Shown here: in pieces, positions 35,431-49,300 of the stretch
Position numbering within the stretch: position 1 is the first letter of the stretch
Layout of the letters: each line of letters starts with the position of its first letter
NCBI GenBank assembly: GCA_036897525.1
Contig: JAYMTJ010000023.1
Span: 1-64,000, forward strand
Reading direction: 5' to 3'
DNA: 64,000 bases
Source: Pelargonium x hortorum
Lineage: Eukaryota > Streptophyta > Magnoliopsida > Geraniales > Geraniaceae
The notes under the pieces: generated by a model
What the model saw: only the letters and a program-made list of their open reading frames with translations
What the model was told of the DNA's origin: nothing
The model's database searches: none
Program-made: the position numbers and the translations under genes

Positions 35431-36730
35431 AGGAAAATAGTACAAACCACTTAAATAAAATACTGGATCAAATTTCCTTTTTCCAATTGCAAGTATACGT
35501 AAGAAAAAACTAAAATTCGGCTGCTCTTAATGAAGAATTTTCTTATCCCCTGCATTTTGATTCTGAGGCAAAAGGGTATCCCAGCCAAGCCCAGCCACTC
35601 TATATAGATATTCTTATTAATCCATTTTAAAGCTTTGGTCGGTCATATTTGAACTAGAAAATTTATACGAATTAAAGAGAACCCTTATAAAGTGCTCTGT
35701 AAGTATTATCCCAGGATGTTTGTTTTCACGGAAAGAGCCGCCACTTCTTTTCTTATATTAGGCAAATCAAGAATTACAAACACGAAAACGTACTCCCTTA
35801 TTCTATTTTTAGTGCCAATAAAAGTAATATAGTTACTTAGTCAGTTACTTCTTTTTAGAAGAAAGGAGTTCTAAAGAATTTAGTTGCAGGCTTGAAACTC
35901 ATTAGGAATTCGGGACTTCTACACTTTGGTATAACTTTTAATTAGAAGATTCATCACAAGTAAATTAACACTCTTGTTATTGCTATACTTGATTGGAATC
36001 CAAGGCTAAGAGAGCTTTCTCATTCACATCTATGAGCTTTATTACACGATGAACTACCTTAAATTAAATTGAAATAAATAATCGAAATTGCTACAAAAGG
36101 TTTTGGACAAGTAATACTTATTTATTTGAAAACGAATTATTATTCTTATTTAACAAACAAGGGATCCCCTTGGACTCATTTTCTTGATCCTATGATATCT
36201 AGAATTACTTATTAATGCGTGAAAAACATCTAGGACTGAACCTTTACCAAAAACCTAACTATAGGATTCTCCTCTTTTTATATCTTATTTATAACTATAT
36301 AGAAGTCCCAGAGTTTTATTTTACTTTACTAGGGCCCTGAAAAGTATATAGCAAAAATGTTAACATTATTATACAAATAAAGCAGATTTTAAGATCTTCA
36401 ATTACACTGTATATAATATCCACTAAAACTAGTAAAATCAAGAACAAGGCTTCCTTTTATGTTAGCTTACTGCTTCAGAATAGATGCCGTAATTATCAAA
36501 ACAAGATTAAAGGTAATGAATAAGAGACTCCCCTTACTACAGCCAATCCAGTAGATAAGGAATGAAAACCGCTGATATTATATAAATAAGAGTTCTTAGT
36601 GTATATTCTCCAAGGTTTTATTTAATAGTTAGTAGATAGTAATTGATATTATGTATTTTCTTCTGGTTCTATGGGTTGGATTTCTCGTTAATGATGAAAC
36701 AAACTTAATAGGAATCAGATAGGTCCCTGT
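35431..36730. other. AT-rich spacer, no gene seen
   Basis: No gene, RNA or repeat recognised on either strand. Confidence 0.5.
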
Positions 36731-36755
36731 TACCGACTGTAGTATAACGGAGGGA
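36731..36755. repeat. Short dispersed motif, copy 1
   Basis: TACCGACTGTAGTATAACGG and the following AGGGA match the string at 37625-37650 at about 20 of 25 positions with one gap. A third, longer relative lies at 62541-62583. The function is unknown. It stands at one edge of the pyrimidine-rich block 36.73-38.08 kb. Confidence 0.45.
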
Positions 36756-38080
36756 GCTTAATGTTACTAGTCTTTTTTTTAGTACATGCATACCTTAAAA
36801 CACCAACCCTATATTCTTTCTTACTGACCTTGACGATTTCTCGTGAGCTAGCTATTTCTGTATCTGTCTTCTGCATAGCTATAATACCTTTCCTCTTATT
36901 CTTAGGAGTCTTAGGAGCTAGACCTCTCTTACGGGTCCTTGTTTTGTATTCCCTTGTCTTAGGAGTCCTCGTGTTATGGAGCTTTTGGTTTCAATTGTTC
37001 GCCATATCTTGGATCCGAGATTCCCTTTTTGTCTTACGCATCGACTTTTATTATGGTTAAATAGGGGCTCTCTAGTAGCCTCTTCCCAGGCGAATTCCCC
37101 TGGATTTTTCCGTGTAATACCTATACTCTAAGTCTTTGTAGCTGTACCTAGACCTCGAGAGAACCCTTTCTTATAATCTATATCTTTCTTCTTGTTATGG
37201 GCTATGCTCTTATAAGTTATACCTTTTTCATGATACCTGCACTCTTAGTCTGGGCTTCTTCTTATTCTTAAAAGCTATACCTGTCTTAATTTCAATCTTA
37301 ATAGCGATATTTCTCTTCTTAACCTTTATACATGTCTTATCAGTCTTAACTTTTTGTGGGCTATAATACCGTACCCGTGGGCTATAACCTGTACTTATTG
37401 TATTCCCTACCTTATTAGAAGTTCTTTTTAGTATTCGTTTTTTAGATGTAAGTAGTATGTATTCTAGAATTATTAAAGTATTGTTTTAGTATTCCTATTT
37501 CTTTATTAGTCATTAATAGGTTTGAGATAGATATAGATTGTATTACAGTCGTTAAGGAGAATACCCTCCTGTTTTAATTGTTACTACAGAGCGGATTAAG
37601 CCTTATAAGAATTTCGAGTTTTCGTACCGGACTGTAGCATAGCGAAGGGCGGGAATTTCATAATATAATAATATTAAGTATAATTAACCTTACACTAAAT
37701 CCAACAACAAAAAACTTTAGCCCTAGTTCTTTACAGTAAACCTAGGACTTTCTTTACCCTCGGGTTCCCTTTATCTTGTAAAATGGATTTGAAAGGGTAG
37801 TCTTTCTATCTCAAAACTTGGAATAGAAATTAATGACCCAGATTGAAAACTGGACGAGGACTCTTCTAAAGCACACGTTTGACTATCCTTACTTTAACCT
37901 GAATCAGAAAGAAAACTGCTTCTAATTTTCTAAAAGCTAAAAGACTCTCTATCAGCTCCTTCTTAACCCTTAAGTTTTTCTTAATACCTGTAACTTTCGT
38001 ATTCTTCTGCTGTATCATGGTAACAGTTATAACTTTTTCTAGAAAGCTGTACCTTCTTTATTAGTCTTAGGAGCTTAGTA
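36756..38080 (-). repeat. Pyrimidine-rich block with reversed AGGTATAGC motifs
   Basis: The plus strand is T/C-rich and contains many degenerate copies of GCTATACCT-like phrases: AAGCTATACCTGTC near 37271, GCTGTACC near 37141 and 38023, and a 21-base tandem of GTGGGCTATAA at 37356 and 37377. CTTAGGAGTC also recurs near 36900-36970. Read on the minus strand these are AGGTATAGC motifs, as in the blocks at 13.8 and 49.8 kb. The plus frame 36761-37060 (99 codons, hydrophobic) is probably a by-product of the T-rich strand. Likely a decayed, internally repeated element; its identity is unknown. Confidence 0.4.
37625..37650. repeat. Short dispersed motif, copy 2
   Basis: TACCGGACTGTAGCATAGCG followed by AAGGGC. 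Related to the strings at 36731-36755 and 62541-62583. No open frame is conserved across the copies, so it looks like a DNA-level repeat. Confidence 0.45.
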
Positions 38081-41000
38081 AATATATAATAAATAATAGA
38101 AAGTTAAAAAACCGGGTAGCACCTTTTACTCGAGAGTATACTTAGAATAGCTTTGACTCGCTTTGAACAGGGTCTAGTGAAAAAGCTTACAAATGGAAGG
38201 CCTTAAAATATCAGATATCTCGAGGACACCCGTTATTATGATATTCTACTGAAGCTCAGAATTTTCTTTGTAGTAGTTTTTTTAAAGCCGACATTGGGAT
38301 TAGTAACTAGAGCTAGGCGGGCGGGTGGCTTTTTGATAGCATAGTAACGGATATTATAAACAAGGCTTTTTGGATTTACGGAAAATTCTCGAGGGTATTT
38401 CTTGTAATTATGTAACTGGCATTTGTGGAGCTTTTAAATATAAAGCACACAAGAGGTAACAGCGAGAGTAGTAGTTCACAGGTCGTTATCTTTCCCTTTA
38501 AGATAAACTTTGGAAATAGCTTAGATAACATAAATTCCCCAACATCAGGCACTGAAGATAGAGGAGATTGCTGCGGGTGAATAAGGATCCTTAGGAAATT
38601 CTGTAATGAAAGAGGCAAACGCCCCTAGAGACTCCTCAGTCCGATTGATTTCAACAAACAAAGTAGTCTTGTCTTGCAATACACCTTGCGGAAGATAACG
38701 GATTAGTAACCTTTAAAGATTCTCCATGCGAGTATCTGTAAAGCCCTAATGTGAGGAAACTCTTATAAAAAGAAATAAAAGTCAACCTAAAAGTTACCGG
38801 ATCTGGTAGTCTAATTTCTTAGAGTTAATATTAAAGAAGGATAAGCTGCTTATTCCTCGAGCTTATTCAACTTGGGGTTTAGCAAGTATGAGTTTCAAAG
38901 TATTGTTGATCTAAATTACACCTTCTTTTAGATATTATAAAATTTTATCTTTAAGGTTTTTCTCTCCTTATTAAATTCTTTCCTATAGTCTATAATGTGG
39001 AACTGTTTTAAAGAGTAAAACCCAAATGACTTTCTTGCAATAACTTTTTAAGTAAACTCTACTCCCCTCGTACGTAACTTAGGTAACTGTAAGCTACGAA
39101 AAAGCATGCCCACAAACAAGTTTGACTTTCTTTAGTTAAATTAAGAAAGGTTAGTTAATTAGTAATTCCTTTTCTAGTCCTATTTTAGTAGCAGTTGGGA
39201 GAGAATTCTATTAAGTATTAACCGAACTCCTTACCAAGAAGGGCCTATCTCAGATATCACGCTAAGGAAAGAACCTAACTAAAAGACTTATATAACCTGT
39301 AGTTAAGTCCTCAAAGCGTAAGAGAAACCTTCTACAAATATTGTGCTCTGCTCCTTAATTACCATAGAATCTATTTCAAAGTCAAAGTGGGATCTTCTCC
39401 ACAAAAGCATTCCTCTTAAATGGACCCCTAATACTCGTGTTTGCAGAGATTTTTATATACCAGAGTTTCTGAATTATGATAGTAGAGGTCCCAACTAATA
39501 TAATAGAAAGGATACCCTCTCCAATACTAAAACTAACACAAGCAGAACCCGAGAATCCCTATTTCTTGAAGGTTAGAGCAAAACAGCCTACACCCGACGT
39601 GAGAGGGTTCAAAAGCCTTCAATTCTATCAAAAAAAGTTAAAGTATTTCAGAAAGTTAAAAAGAAAAAGGAAGCTTGTACATTTCTGCTTAGTATAAAGT
39701 AATTACCTATTCACTAGTCTTAGAGAAGAACCCCTCTTAGCTTTTTCTAGTGAGTGTTTGAGTGTAGGTTCTTGTATAAACTTATATAAATTGGAATACA
39801 ATCTAGGTTTAAGCGATACTATGCTTTGCTAGGTATAACAGAAGCTTCAGGGAAGCAGGCGTGGGTTCGACTAAAGAGTTAGTTTAGTTTCGATAGAGCT
39901 TATGCTAGAAAAGGTAAAAACCATCCTATCTTATTGGAGAATTCAATTCAATTACAAAAAAGTTAACAGCAAGCGTTAAAATCAGGGTACATTGTAGTTA
40001 AAAAAACTCAGTCGGGCCTCTTTGCTATTAACTGATCTTTGCTCACCCACGGAAATCCTTATCTAATCCGGAAAGCCCTAATTCATCGAGGATATAAAAA
40101 AATATCACTTAATACATAAACCTTTGACTAATGTGAAAAGAAAGATACAGCACAGCCCATGTAGAATTTGTACTTCGCTAGAAATTAGACTTCAAAAGTA
40201 ACCCTCTACTGTATTATCAGGGCTCCTTTTGATAGGGCCCACTAAAATGAGAAAATCTTACATACTTCTGTAACCTATTTGACAACCGGTCTTCCTGTGT
40301 TTATCTGATTCGTTTGGCTATTAGATACCTACTTCCCAGATCCTTTAGATTACAAGAACGAACTTAGGAGAGTTTTCGCCTGGGATTGTCTAAAATGGTT
40401 TATCATAAGGTAATGAAAGAGTGCCTCTACTGTAAAAAGTGTAAATACAAAAAAGAAAATCAGGCTGAAAGCAATGGGTATTCCAGGAGTCCTTTCTATA
40501 ACTCGTGCAAAGCAAAGGATAAATAGACAAGAGTTTCACTAAGTTTCAAGATAAAATAAACTATTAAGTGAAAGCTATCGAAGTTCTAAGTAGGTCGTCC
40601 CATAACTTTCTATTTTTGTCATCCGGATTCCTATTTTGATGAAAAGATCTTAAAAATGTTGAGGGTTTTTTAAGGATATCTAAGCATGGAGAACCTTTTA
40701 TTACTATCTCCTTAAGTCAAAAGCGGACTTACTCTTAATTTTTATTATTAACTAACTGTAGAATCTCTTCGTTGTATGGAAAAGTTTTCGCAATCTGGGG
40801 TCTATGCTAAGAATGCAATCGGGTCCCCTTTTATATAACACGAATACCTTCTAAAGAAATACATTTGGCTTCCTTTTTTGTTTTGACATTTCTAGGAGTA
40901 TACACCTATTCCGCGTTGTGAACCTATTACTTTGTCTGTTTTTAACCCCGGATCCTTGTGATTACTGTGATCTGATTATGTCTAATTCCTCTCTTAATAT

Positions 41001-42449
41001 ATGAGATAAGAGCTAAGAGTAAACAGCTACTTAAAAAAGGTATTATATCCGCGTTTCCTATGTAACGGAAACCCATACAAGAAAGAGTATGCTCCTTTAG
41101 AACTTGTAGAAAATTCGACCTAGTCAGGACTTTTGAAATATGTTCTACTTAGGTACTTTCTAATAAACTTGGATTTGTTGAATAAAACTTATACTTAATT
41201 GCCTTACCTAAATGACTCCTTCTTTCCTTAACTAATTGAATTGTCTCTTTTAATGAATTGAGTAAAACGTTTAAAGTTTCTAAAGAAAGAGTAGAGGGTA
41301 TCCTTATAAAACTAACTGGGCTTAGCAAACACGGAGAATGTCTATAAATATAGTGTTATCAAACTTGTATACTTCCGAGTATTCCGTGAAAGTTTTAGTA
41401 GCTGCTCAGTTCAGCTTAGAAAAAAAAGAATTCTCAAGTAATTTATACAGAGTCCTCTTGAACGTCGTGGGCTTTACTGGTATGGTGTAAAACTGCTTTC
41501 TTATTTACTTAATTCTAAGAAGGCTACTCAAAATTCCTAGACTACTGGTAACTTTCTACTAAAAAAATAACCGTTGGGTACTTCCGGGTTTGCAGTTAGC
41601 CCCTTATTAGCTATCAGAAGCAACTCAGTAACTCCATGCTAATAGTTCTAGGGCTTCCTATAAAAGCTACTTTAAAAAATTGTCGAGGCATATATAAAGT
41701 AAAGTACCAACCAAGTTACTCACCATTATGTATAAAACTTTGAGTCTTAGGAGTATAGGGGTTAATCCTACAAGCAAATAATATAGAATAAGAAGATAAA
41801 AGTTCTAAGATTGTTGTGAAATAATGAATGCATTATATCTTATCTTAGTTTGTAGGTTTATTAAGAGAAAATTTCAATTAATACAAGAAAGGATCCTTTT
41901 GGTAAAGATTTTTTGGATTTGAGACTGATAGGGTTGTATTGTAAGTTCCATAAGGCGTCGCTATGTTACAAGGAATTCTTTTTTACTCAAATAGGTACCC
42001 TTTTTGTGACTTATTTAAGGTGAATCCTGACAAGGCGCGTAAAAGACGTTAAGGGCTTAGGCCTTATAAAATGAATAGTGTTTACTGAAATGCTCCTCAA
42101 AAGTATCTCCCTTGAAGGGCTCTTATATTACTTTAGGCATTGTGGTATTGTAAATCCTATTCTTGATATAAAGCCTTGTTGTTCCTAGCTGTTCGGTTAG
42201 AATTTCTGCTTAAGGAGGCAGACGAAAAAGTAGAAGGTAATAAATATTTGAGTATTTTGTCTACTGATTCTCACTAAACTGAAAGGGGGATTAATTATTG
42301 AAATAAAGGAAACTAGAAAACGACTACTTATGCAAGAAAACTTCTTATATATTATATAATATTACTTCAAAACTAACAAAAGGACCCCTATTAAATTGAA
42401 TACTCCATATTCTATCTTAGTTTTTGAATGGAATTTTTTGACTTGCTAC
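38081..42449. other. AT-rich spacer, no gene seen
   Basis: About 4.4 kb with no recognisable gene on either strand. Frames at 38376-38618 (minus) and 39476-39697 (plus) are of chance length. A GCGTGGGTTCGACT box near 39858 looks like a lone tRNA T-arm. Confidence 0.5.
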
Positions 42450-44720
42450 ACTACAAATAGACAATAAAGGAACGCTTCCCTAAAACTAAAAACCTGTACG
42501 CATTTCTTAAGAGATAGTAGGCCCCATCTCTATTCAACAAAGTCAAAACTCCACCCTAATAGACCTACAGACTTCTAAGACTTCAAGCTCAAATCTTTCT
42601 ATTGCTTGTAAAAGCGGATATCTACTATTTTCTTTAAAACCCTATACTCAACTCTCCCTTATTAGTGGAACCTGGAATTCTTCGAGCTGGACTCGCTACT
42701 CTCTAAAAAGGAGGCCGGTCTTCTTATTTATTGTACTTTTTTCTACCTTTCTGATCTTACTTAAGAGATATGCTTTACACGCGTATACATTTCTTATCTA
42801 TTTATAAATTTCCTGTCTTTATCCAATAGCCGGCTAGGCGAAGCCCTTATTTCTATTTATAGAAAAGGACTAAAAACCCCACTTCAAAAGTCAACTCCCT
42901 TTCCTTATTAAAATTGAAAGAACTCTTAAAAGATAGACTTTGACTTGGATTCTTTATATCTTAGCCCTCTCAAACTTCTTTTTATTTTAGCCACTATAAT
43001 CTTAATTTAATGAGACCCATAAATCTCTTTCTTATGAACCAAACTCCCCTAAGAGACGGATATTATAGCTTGACTGAGTCCGTTCTATTTATTATAGATA
43101 CCCGAAAAGACCCTATCATTTATAGTATAGCCGGCATATACTACTATTACTACTTACTTGCTTTCAAACCCTTACTACCTAAAAATTTTTATCTAAAATA
43201 AAAGACAGTCTATCTAGTTATGAAGCTCCCTCAATTAAAAATCTGAAACTGGAAACCTACTAAACTCCACATTAAGGTTATGGAAGCCACTAAGTTTCAC
43301 ATTCACACAGGAAAAGCTTTCAAGAAACGACAAGGAGAACTTAGGTACTACTTTGGAAAAATCTTTAGTTAGTAGAAATTTCTTAGGGTTTTCCTATTCA
43401 TATTAGATAGAATCCTTGCTACTTTACTAGTTAGATAATGAGAAGACTCCGGCTTAGATCTTGTACTTGTAGTCAGACTTTCCCTTTTTAATGAAAACTC
43501 TTCAGCCTTCCCCCACCTTCTTCGGATCTAGACCTACTTCCTATGCGTCCCCTATTCCATTTCGTTTAGTTGCAACCAGAGCTTTCTCGGAGATCGGTCA
43601 ACCTTATTTGCTTATAACCCCGACTTTTTGTCCTGGAATCATTAATAAGACCTAGCCTACAGCTATTAGAGTTCCTTGGTCTAACTTCGCTCGCAATCTC
43701 ACTTTCTAGGGAGTACCTGCTATTGTGAATTCTTCTATCCAGGGTTACCTTACTAAGCAGACTCTGAACTAATAGAAAAAGAGGGCCTTTTTATCCAGTT
43801 ATGAAACCTACTGAACTTTATCCGAAAGCTAGGGAATTCATATCCACGTAAAAACATCTCCTTTTTTAGAGCAAGCCAAGAGGAAAACAAACCTTTTCTT
43901 CTACCTACTTGATAGAATTGGGAACCGAGGAACAGGCATTTACTTACTACGAATGACATTCCAGTAACCAGTAAACAAACTTTTTTATAATATAAATCTG
44001 AGCCTTTTACGCTTGATTTAAGACCTTTTCTATTTATAGAAGCCTTCTTTGTATTCATATGAGGACACCCTGCCCTAAACCTAAACAAAGAAACAGGCCT
44101 ATAAGTAAGAGCAACCTTTTTCAATAATTTATATATAGATAGAAGGTTGAAACATGATATAAATAAACAAAGCTGAAACTTTCTTTAAGACTTCCAGCTC
44201 CTAAGAAGGAAAAAAACACTTCTTATAGTATCCTATAGTATTAAAAAAGCAATTCTATATTTTGATTGAGATAGCCCCTGTGCTCTTCCAATAAAATCTC
44301 TGACTTCTACTAGAAGATAGCGGCACCCCTTGGAAGCCTGCTAAGGAAAACTCTAAGAGACCCGTAGAATCTTGTACCACTTCAAAGGAATCATAAAATC
44401 TATACGAAACTGGAACCTACTCACTCAACTGCAATTTCAATAAAAACGAAATCTTGCTTTGTAAAAAGCTTGAGTTACTATCAATTCTTTACTTTAGAAA
44501 TTGGAAATACAGGACAACAAACCTTCCTAATAATAACCGTTTACTCAGAACACTCTAAAACCAGAAAAATTAAGGACATGTGAAAGAAAAAACCCCTAAC
44601 TAAAGCCTCACTTTCCTAAGAGGCTTTCCGAAAAGAGCTAGACCATGATCCATAGGAGTTCAAAATTGAAGTAGAAATTATACAGTTCGGCTCTCTCGTA
44701 AGTGTTCCAAAGACTCTACT
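42450..44720. other. C-rich, strand-asymmetric block
   Basis: The plus strand has marked C over G excess (18 C to 5 G at 42541-42600), and parts such as 43500-43740 are GC-richer and read like ordinary plant mitochondrial spacer. It contains the longest frame in the window, 43753-44124 on the minus strand (123 codons, basic, no recognised domain), and a plus frame at 43010-43201. One frame of this length is expected by chance in 64 kb. The asymmetry suggests DNA with a distinct history. Confidence 0.35.
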
Positions 44721-46270
44721 AAACAACAAATTTTTAGATTGCAAGTCAAAAAATTCCTTAGTTGACCGTAAACCCAAGGGTTCAAATGCGCGCAATTAAT
44801 TAAGAATCGCTCAGTTCTGCTTGTACTTTTAGAGAGTACCTGCATTGTTGTTCTAGGTCCCCCAAAAGTACAAAGACTCTAGGTAATTGATATTTAAAGT
44901 CTTTTAGGGGTTTTTTGGGGAAAAGCCTGGGTCTTTCGTCACGGTAGGTTCTTGTTATCCTTCTGTATTAAATTAAAAAAAAAAGAAATGAATTTGAAAA
45001 GGTTTTTCGATTAGTAGACTACTTGTTAGTTCTAAACCCTTAGCATTGAGCTCCCTATATTATAAGATCTGCCGCAGAATACGAAGGAATTACTTGTCGG
45101 GAAATGAAATAAGGAGAGAATAGCAGCGCCTAACTGTTAATGAAGTAATGAAGGTCCTAAAACCGTAAACTCTTCGTTCACGTTCTAGTATAAAACTTAC
45201 TGCAAGGGGCAAGGTAAGAGGTATCTCTTTACAAAAAACTAATAGGAGCTAAAAAAAGGAAACTTTTCTACAGCCTCAAAACCTTACTGTTCTTCATTAC
45301 CAGGTCTTCGCCAATTTTTATATAAAAGGAAAGAAGTGAAAAACTTAGGCAGTCTTACCTTACGTACGTAAAGGCTCCCTCAGGAATGGGACAATTACTA
45401 TAATTATAGGAAGGACTTCTTTCAAAAAACAAAAAGGGTACCGTACATAGAAGCTCCGGGGCTTCCCATAAAAGTATAGAAATACGAGAGACTTTCTCTA
45501 ATCTAAAGCAGAGTCTTCTTAGGACAAGCAAGAGTAATTTATCAGATTAGGAACAAAGAATCTTATAGAATAGAATAGAATGAAAGACTAAAATGAAAGT
45601 ACAATTGGGATGTAGAATCTAGACTATACAAGCTCCTATCGTATGGGTTCGTAGTAAATTTAATCAAGGGTAAAAAGATGTAGCTCAAAAGATCAAAATG
45701 ACTGGATTCTTGGATTAGACATAAGGAATTTCGTCTGTTTTATAATCTAGGAAATTCTACTTACTATTGTCTACCCCAGTTATAACAACTATACGTTTTC
45801 CTTTACATGCATCCTACTAAGGCACGAAACTTCTATAAAGTTTTCTTAAAAGTCGTCAGGATATCGTTTTTAGAATAAGTTAAAAAACTCGGACTTCAAT
45901 TTATGTCAATAACACTTCCTTAAAAATTATTATAACAAATAAGACAAGTAAAGTTTTTTTAGAATTTAGAAGTGCGGGTAACCTAATTCTAAATGAAATA
46001 AATCCAGTGTATATACCCACCCCAAAAAAAGAGTCAAAAGTTTTTCCTTAAATCTGGGAAGGTCAATTTCTAGACTACAAAGGGGGAGTCAAAAAAGTAG
46101 GAAACGGAAGTAATATAAAAAGCTATTCCTATTACTTCTAAGATCTAAGAAAAAGAGGAATCCCGATCGGCGGGGAGCTCGCGTCTAAGGGGTTTTCTTT
46201 AACTAAACTCAAAGTACTGAGGCATCTAAAAAAGAATTCCTTGTAGGGCGCTCTAAATAGGTTTGTAAAA
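44721..46270. other. AT-rich spacer, no gene seen
   Basis: No gene on either strand. A CAAGGGTTCAAATGCG box at 44775-44790 resembles a T-loop only. Confidence 0.45.
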
Positions 46271-46368
46271 GGGGGCGTAGTCTAGCGGTTGACACGCTAT
46301 TTTCAGTTATAGCCCGTAGTATCTTGAAAAGAGCTTTTAAAGGCGGGTTTCAAATCTTTCTTTATTAT
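46271..46368 (+). pseudogene. Class II tRNA-like remnant, possibly trnS-UGA
   Basis: GTCT-AGCGGTTGA matches the D-arm of plant mitochondrial trnS-UGA with one base deleted. It is followed by a perfect 5-bp stem, GCTAT/ATAGC, around an 8-base loop where the anticodon arm should be. GTAGTATCTTG then resembles the long variable arm, and GGGTTTCAAATC the T-loop. The acceptor strands (GGGGGCG and TTTATTA) do not pair, the T-stem is broken and the loop has one base too many. The isotype is uncertain; it could be another long-arm tRNA. Confidence 0.3.
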
Positions 46369-49300
46369 AATAAAAGAGCAGTCTCAGGGTCTAGTTAGAT
46401 ATTTGGGAGGTAAACTTATTCGGTCAATTTTTTGCCACTAAAAAAGTTATGCTTCGTGTTTTAGTTTAGGCGGAGCTTTCTACTTTATAAAGTAGTTAGA
46501 CTCGTGTAAGCAAAAGGCGCTTTTGTATTTGAGGGGTGCTATATCTTCATCTTCTTTCCACAGGAATGACAAGAACATTTTCGAATCTAAAAATATTTAA
46601 GTTCCGCGTGGATTCCCCTAGTTTTTTGCAAAACTTAGCGCTGTTAGGGGCCCTTTTTAAAGCTTATACATCTACAATTATGTATTATTCAGAAATTCCT
46701 GGGAGAAAAAGCACCAATTTATAAAGTTTACTTGTTAATAAGAACTCTTCTCGAAAAGCGGTACCTCTGCGGATGTACTTTGACCCAATGGATCTTTGAG
46801 ACTTATAGTTTTTGTAGTTTGTAGAAACTTAAGTGCAAGACAAAATCTTTCTTACTTTATTTTAGATTATGAGCTATAAGTGTAATTCTCTTCTTTCCGG
46901 GGTATACCCTAAATTAAGAAATCGCTTTAGTTACTCTTTATCAGATCCAGGGATGCGCCCCTTATTCTTAATTTTTTAACAGGAGTGCTCCTTTTAGGTC
47001 GGTTTACGAGATTTGAACTAAACTTAATATCCCCCTCTAAAAAAATTAGGAGAAACTAAAGTTAACAAATTAGCGAAAATCTAAAAAGAAAAAGACAGTA
47101 AACAAGTAGATGTTGCCTTACTACAACTATATCAAGGATAAAGAGTAACCCAAAGACTACTTTTTAAAGAGTCAAACTCAGCTTTTTTATCATTAGAAGC
47201 CTAAGATTGGGAAAAAAGGATTACATATTATTTAGAATCTGCTAAAAGCCTGCTTCTCAAAAGGGGACAGGAAATCGAGTAAGATCCAGAAAAAGAAAGA
47301 AGCCCGTTTGGACAAACTGACCCTAGAACTTCAGCCTCATATTATAGCCTTTGTTAACGAGGGATTTACTATTTGTATTTGTCGGGACGCAACTATTTTG
47401 CGTATTTTTGTTTCCAAAGTTAAGGGTTAACCCCAGTACAGTAAAAAAGTTCCTAAATATATCATTAATTAAATAGGGAGCTTTTTTCTTTTGTAAGCAG
47501 AAAAATTCTTTAGTAATTTGCCTTAAAAGGGTCTTATAGTACTTACCACTTTAGAAATTAGAGAAGAACTTATACGTACGACCTATTCTATTCCCTAACG
47601 TTTCAAAAAACTTAGGGTTTACTGAGGTACAAGCAAGCCGGGCTTTCATCAATATGCAATTATAAACTTTGCGTCTCCCCTTTTAGAGTTGGGATCAAAC
47701 AAATTGTAATGCTTAAACTGAAAAAGGAAGACCTAGATTTCTTCCTCGCTGAATTCAGGGCTTCTGTCAGGAATTCCATGCATTTAAAAGTCGATTTTAA
47801 TAAAAAGGGGGTAACCTAAGCTCGGGAAGTTTCAGTTTTTTCTCTCTTCCTTCAATCAAAAAGCATTCGTTTATTCTCCATTAGGCTAGGGAATCCCTAG
47901 GGTTTTTGGTTTATTACAAGAGGTAAAAGACTAAAAGAAAGTTGTTAGTTTTCACTCTTTTTTTTAGGAGTTTTTTATTATTACCTTTTCATTACTCCTG
48001 TAGCAGACTCCTTCGAGTTTCATAAAAAGGATTGTCTACAATTCCTCAAAATCCTAATTATGTAAAAAATTCCCTGGTCTTCAAGATATAGTGTTGTTAG
48101 GCTCTCTTTAAGGTTCTAAATCTAATAAAACGGTGGTAACTTTATTTTCTTTTTATTATATTAAGAACTCCGTATGGGGGCCCTAAGTTAGATTTGAGGA
48201 TCTACGAGCAGCTACTTGGCCGAAAGAATGGGTCTATAACACGGAATTTCTTTCGTTAGTATCCCTGTCGTTTGAAAAGGGTATCATTTTGCTTTGAATA
48301 AAACCTTAATATTCTCCTTTATAGTTCTTAATAAAAAGAATCCTTTGTGAGTGGTGCCTGCAGCTATTGCCATTTTTTATAAGATTTTGATTCAATCCTA
48401 ATTAAAAGGACTAAAAAAGGGGTTCCTGTAGCCTTTAAGGATGAAACAAAAGTCGAGAAATCTTGTAAGAAGCAGTGCTTTGGTAAGACCCGGAATTACG
48501 TTTAGTTAGAACTTCAAAAAGGGACCTTTCCTTTATAGACTAGCTAAGCAAATTTTTGGATGTAATTTTTCGAAAAAGGTCCCCATTTTAGGGAGAAAGA
48601 CATTAAAAACAAGTAAATAATAAATATAGAATTAGGGTAATATATTATAAAAAAAAAGACTTCTTTTCAAGCTACGCTATTAATTTAACTTTTATAAAAG
48701 GGGTAATTTAAAGAGGAACACTTACAGAGATAAAAGCCAGCTGCTGTAGCTATACTGAATATGTATACTTTGTTAGTCTTGGATACTACTCTAACTCGAA
48801 AACAGAGTACTTCTTTCTTTACCGTCAAGCTTACCGGCCAGGAAACCCCTAGAATTTTTTTGAGAGCTCTCTTGATTTAACAAGGAAATTTTTTTGGCAA
48901 TGGCAATAATAAAGTATACCTAACTGACAAAACCAAAAGACTTATAAAATGAAAATGTGAGTTCTGCTCTTAATCCTTCCGGGTCCTTACTTACATAGGA
49001 TTTCCCTTTTCTTTTTATCAAGGTAGAAAAAGCTATACCTTGCTTGAAAGGAAATTGAAGTCTATTAAATAAAAGGGGTCCAGGTTACGGCCTAGAGATT
49101 CTTTTTTCTAAACAAGTTCTCTTAAATTAAAGTTAAGGACCCCCCCCCTCCCCTTTCAACAAGCTTGGGCATGCACTTTAGCACAGAGTGGCAGTCCTAC
49201 AATATATTCTTCGACCCTTTTTAACTTCTTTTAAATTAAAAAGAAACCACCAATCAAGTAAGGTTTTTCACGAGTAAGACTAAGATAGCCCCTACAACAA

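Noticed and set aside
36761-37060. 99-codon plus frame, strongly hydrophobic, resembling a membrane protein
   Set aside because: The strand is T/C-rich and internally repeated, which produces leucine/valine text without selection; no family recognised.
43753-44124. Longest open frame, 123 codons on the minus strand, basic protein
   Set aside because: About one frame this long is expected by chance at this composition; there is no domain, no recognised homolog, and it sits in a C-rich skewed block that lowers stop frequency on one strand.
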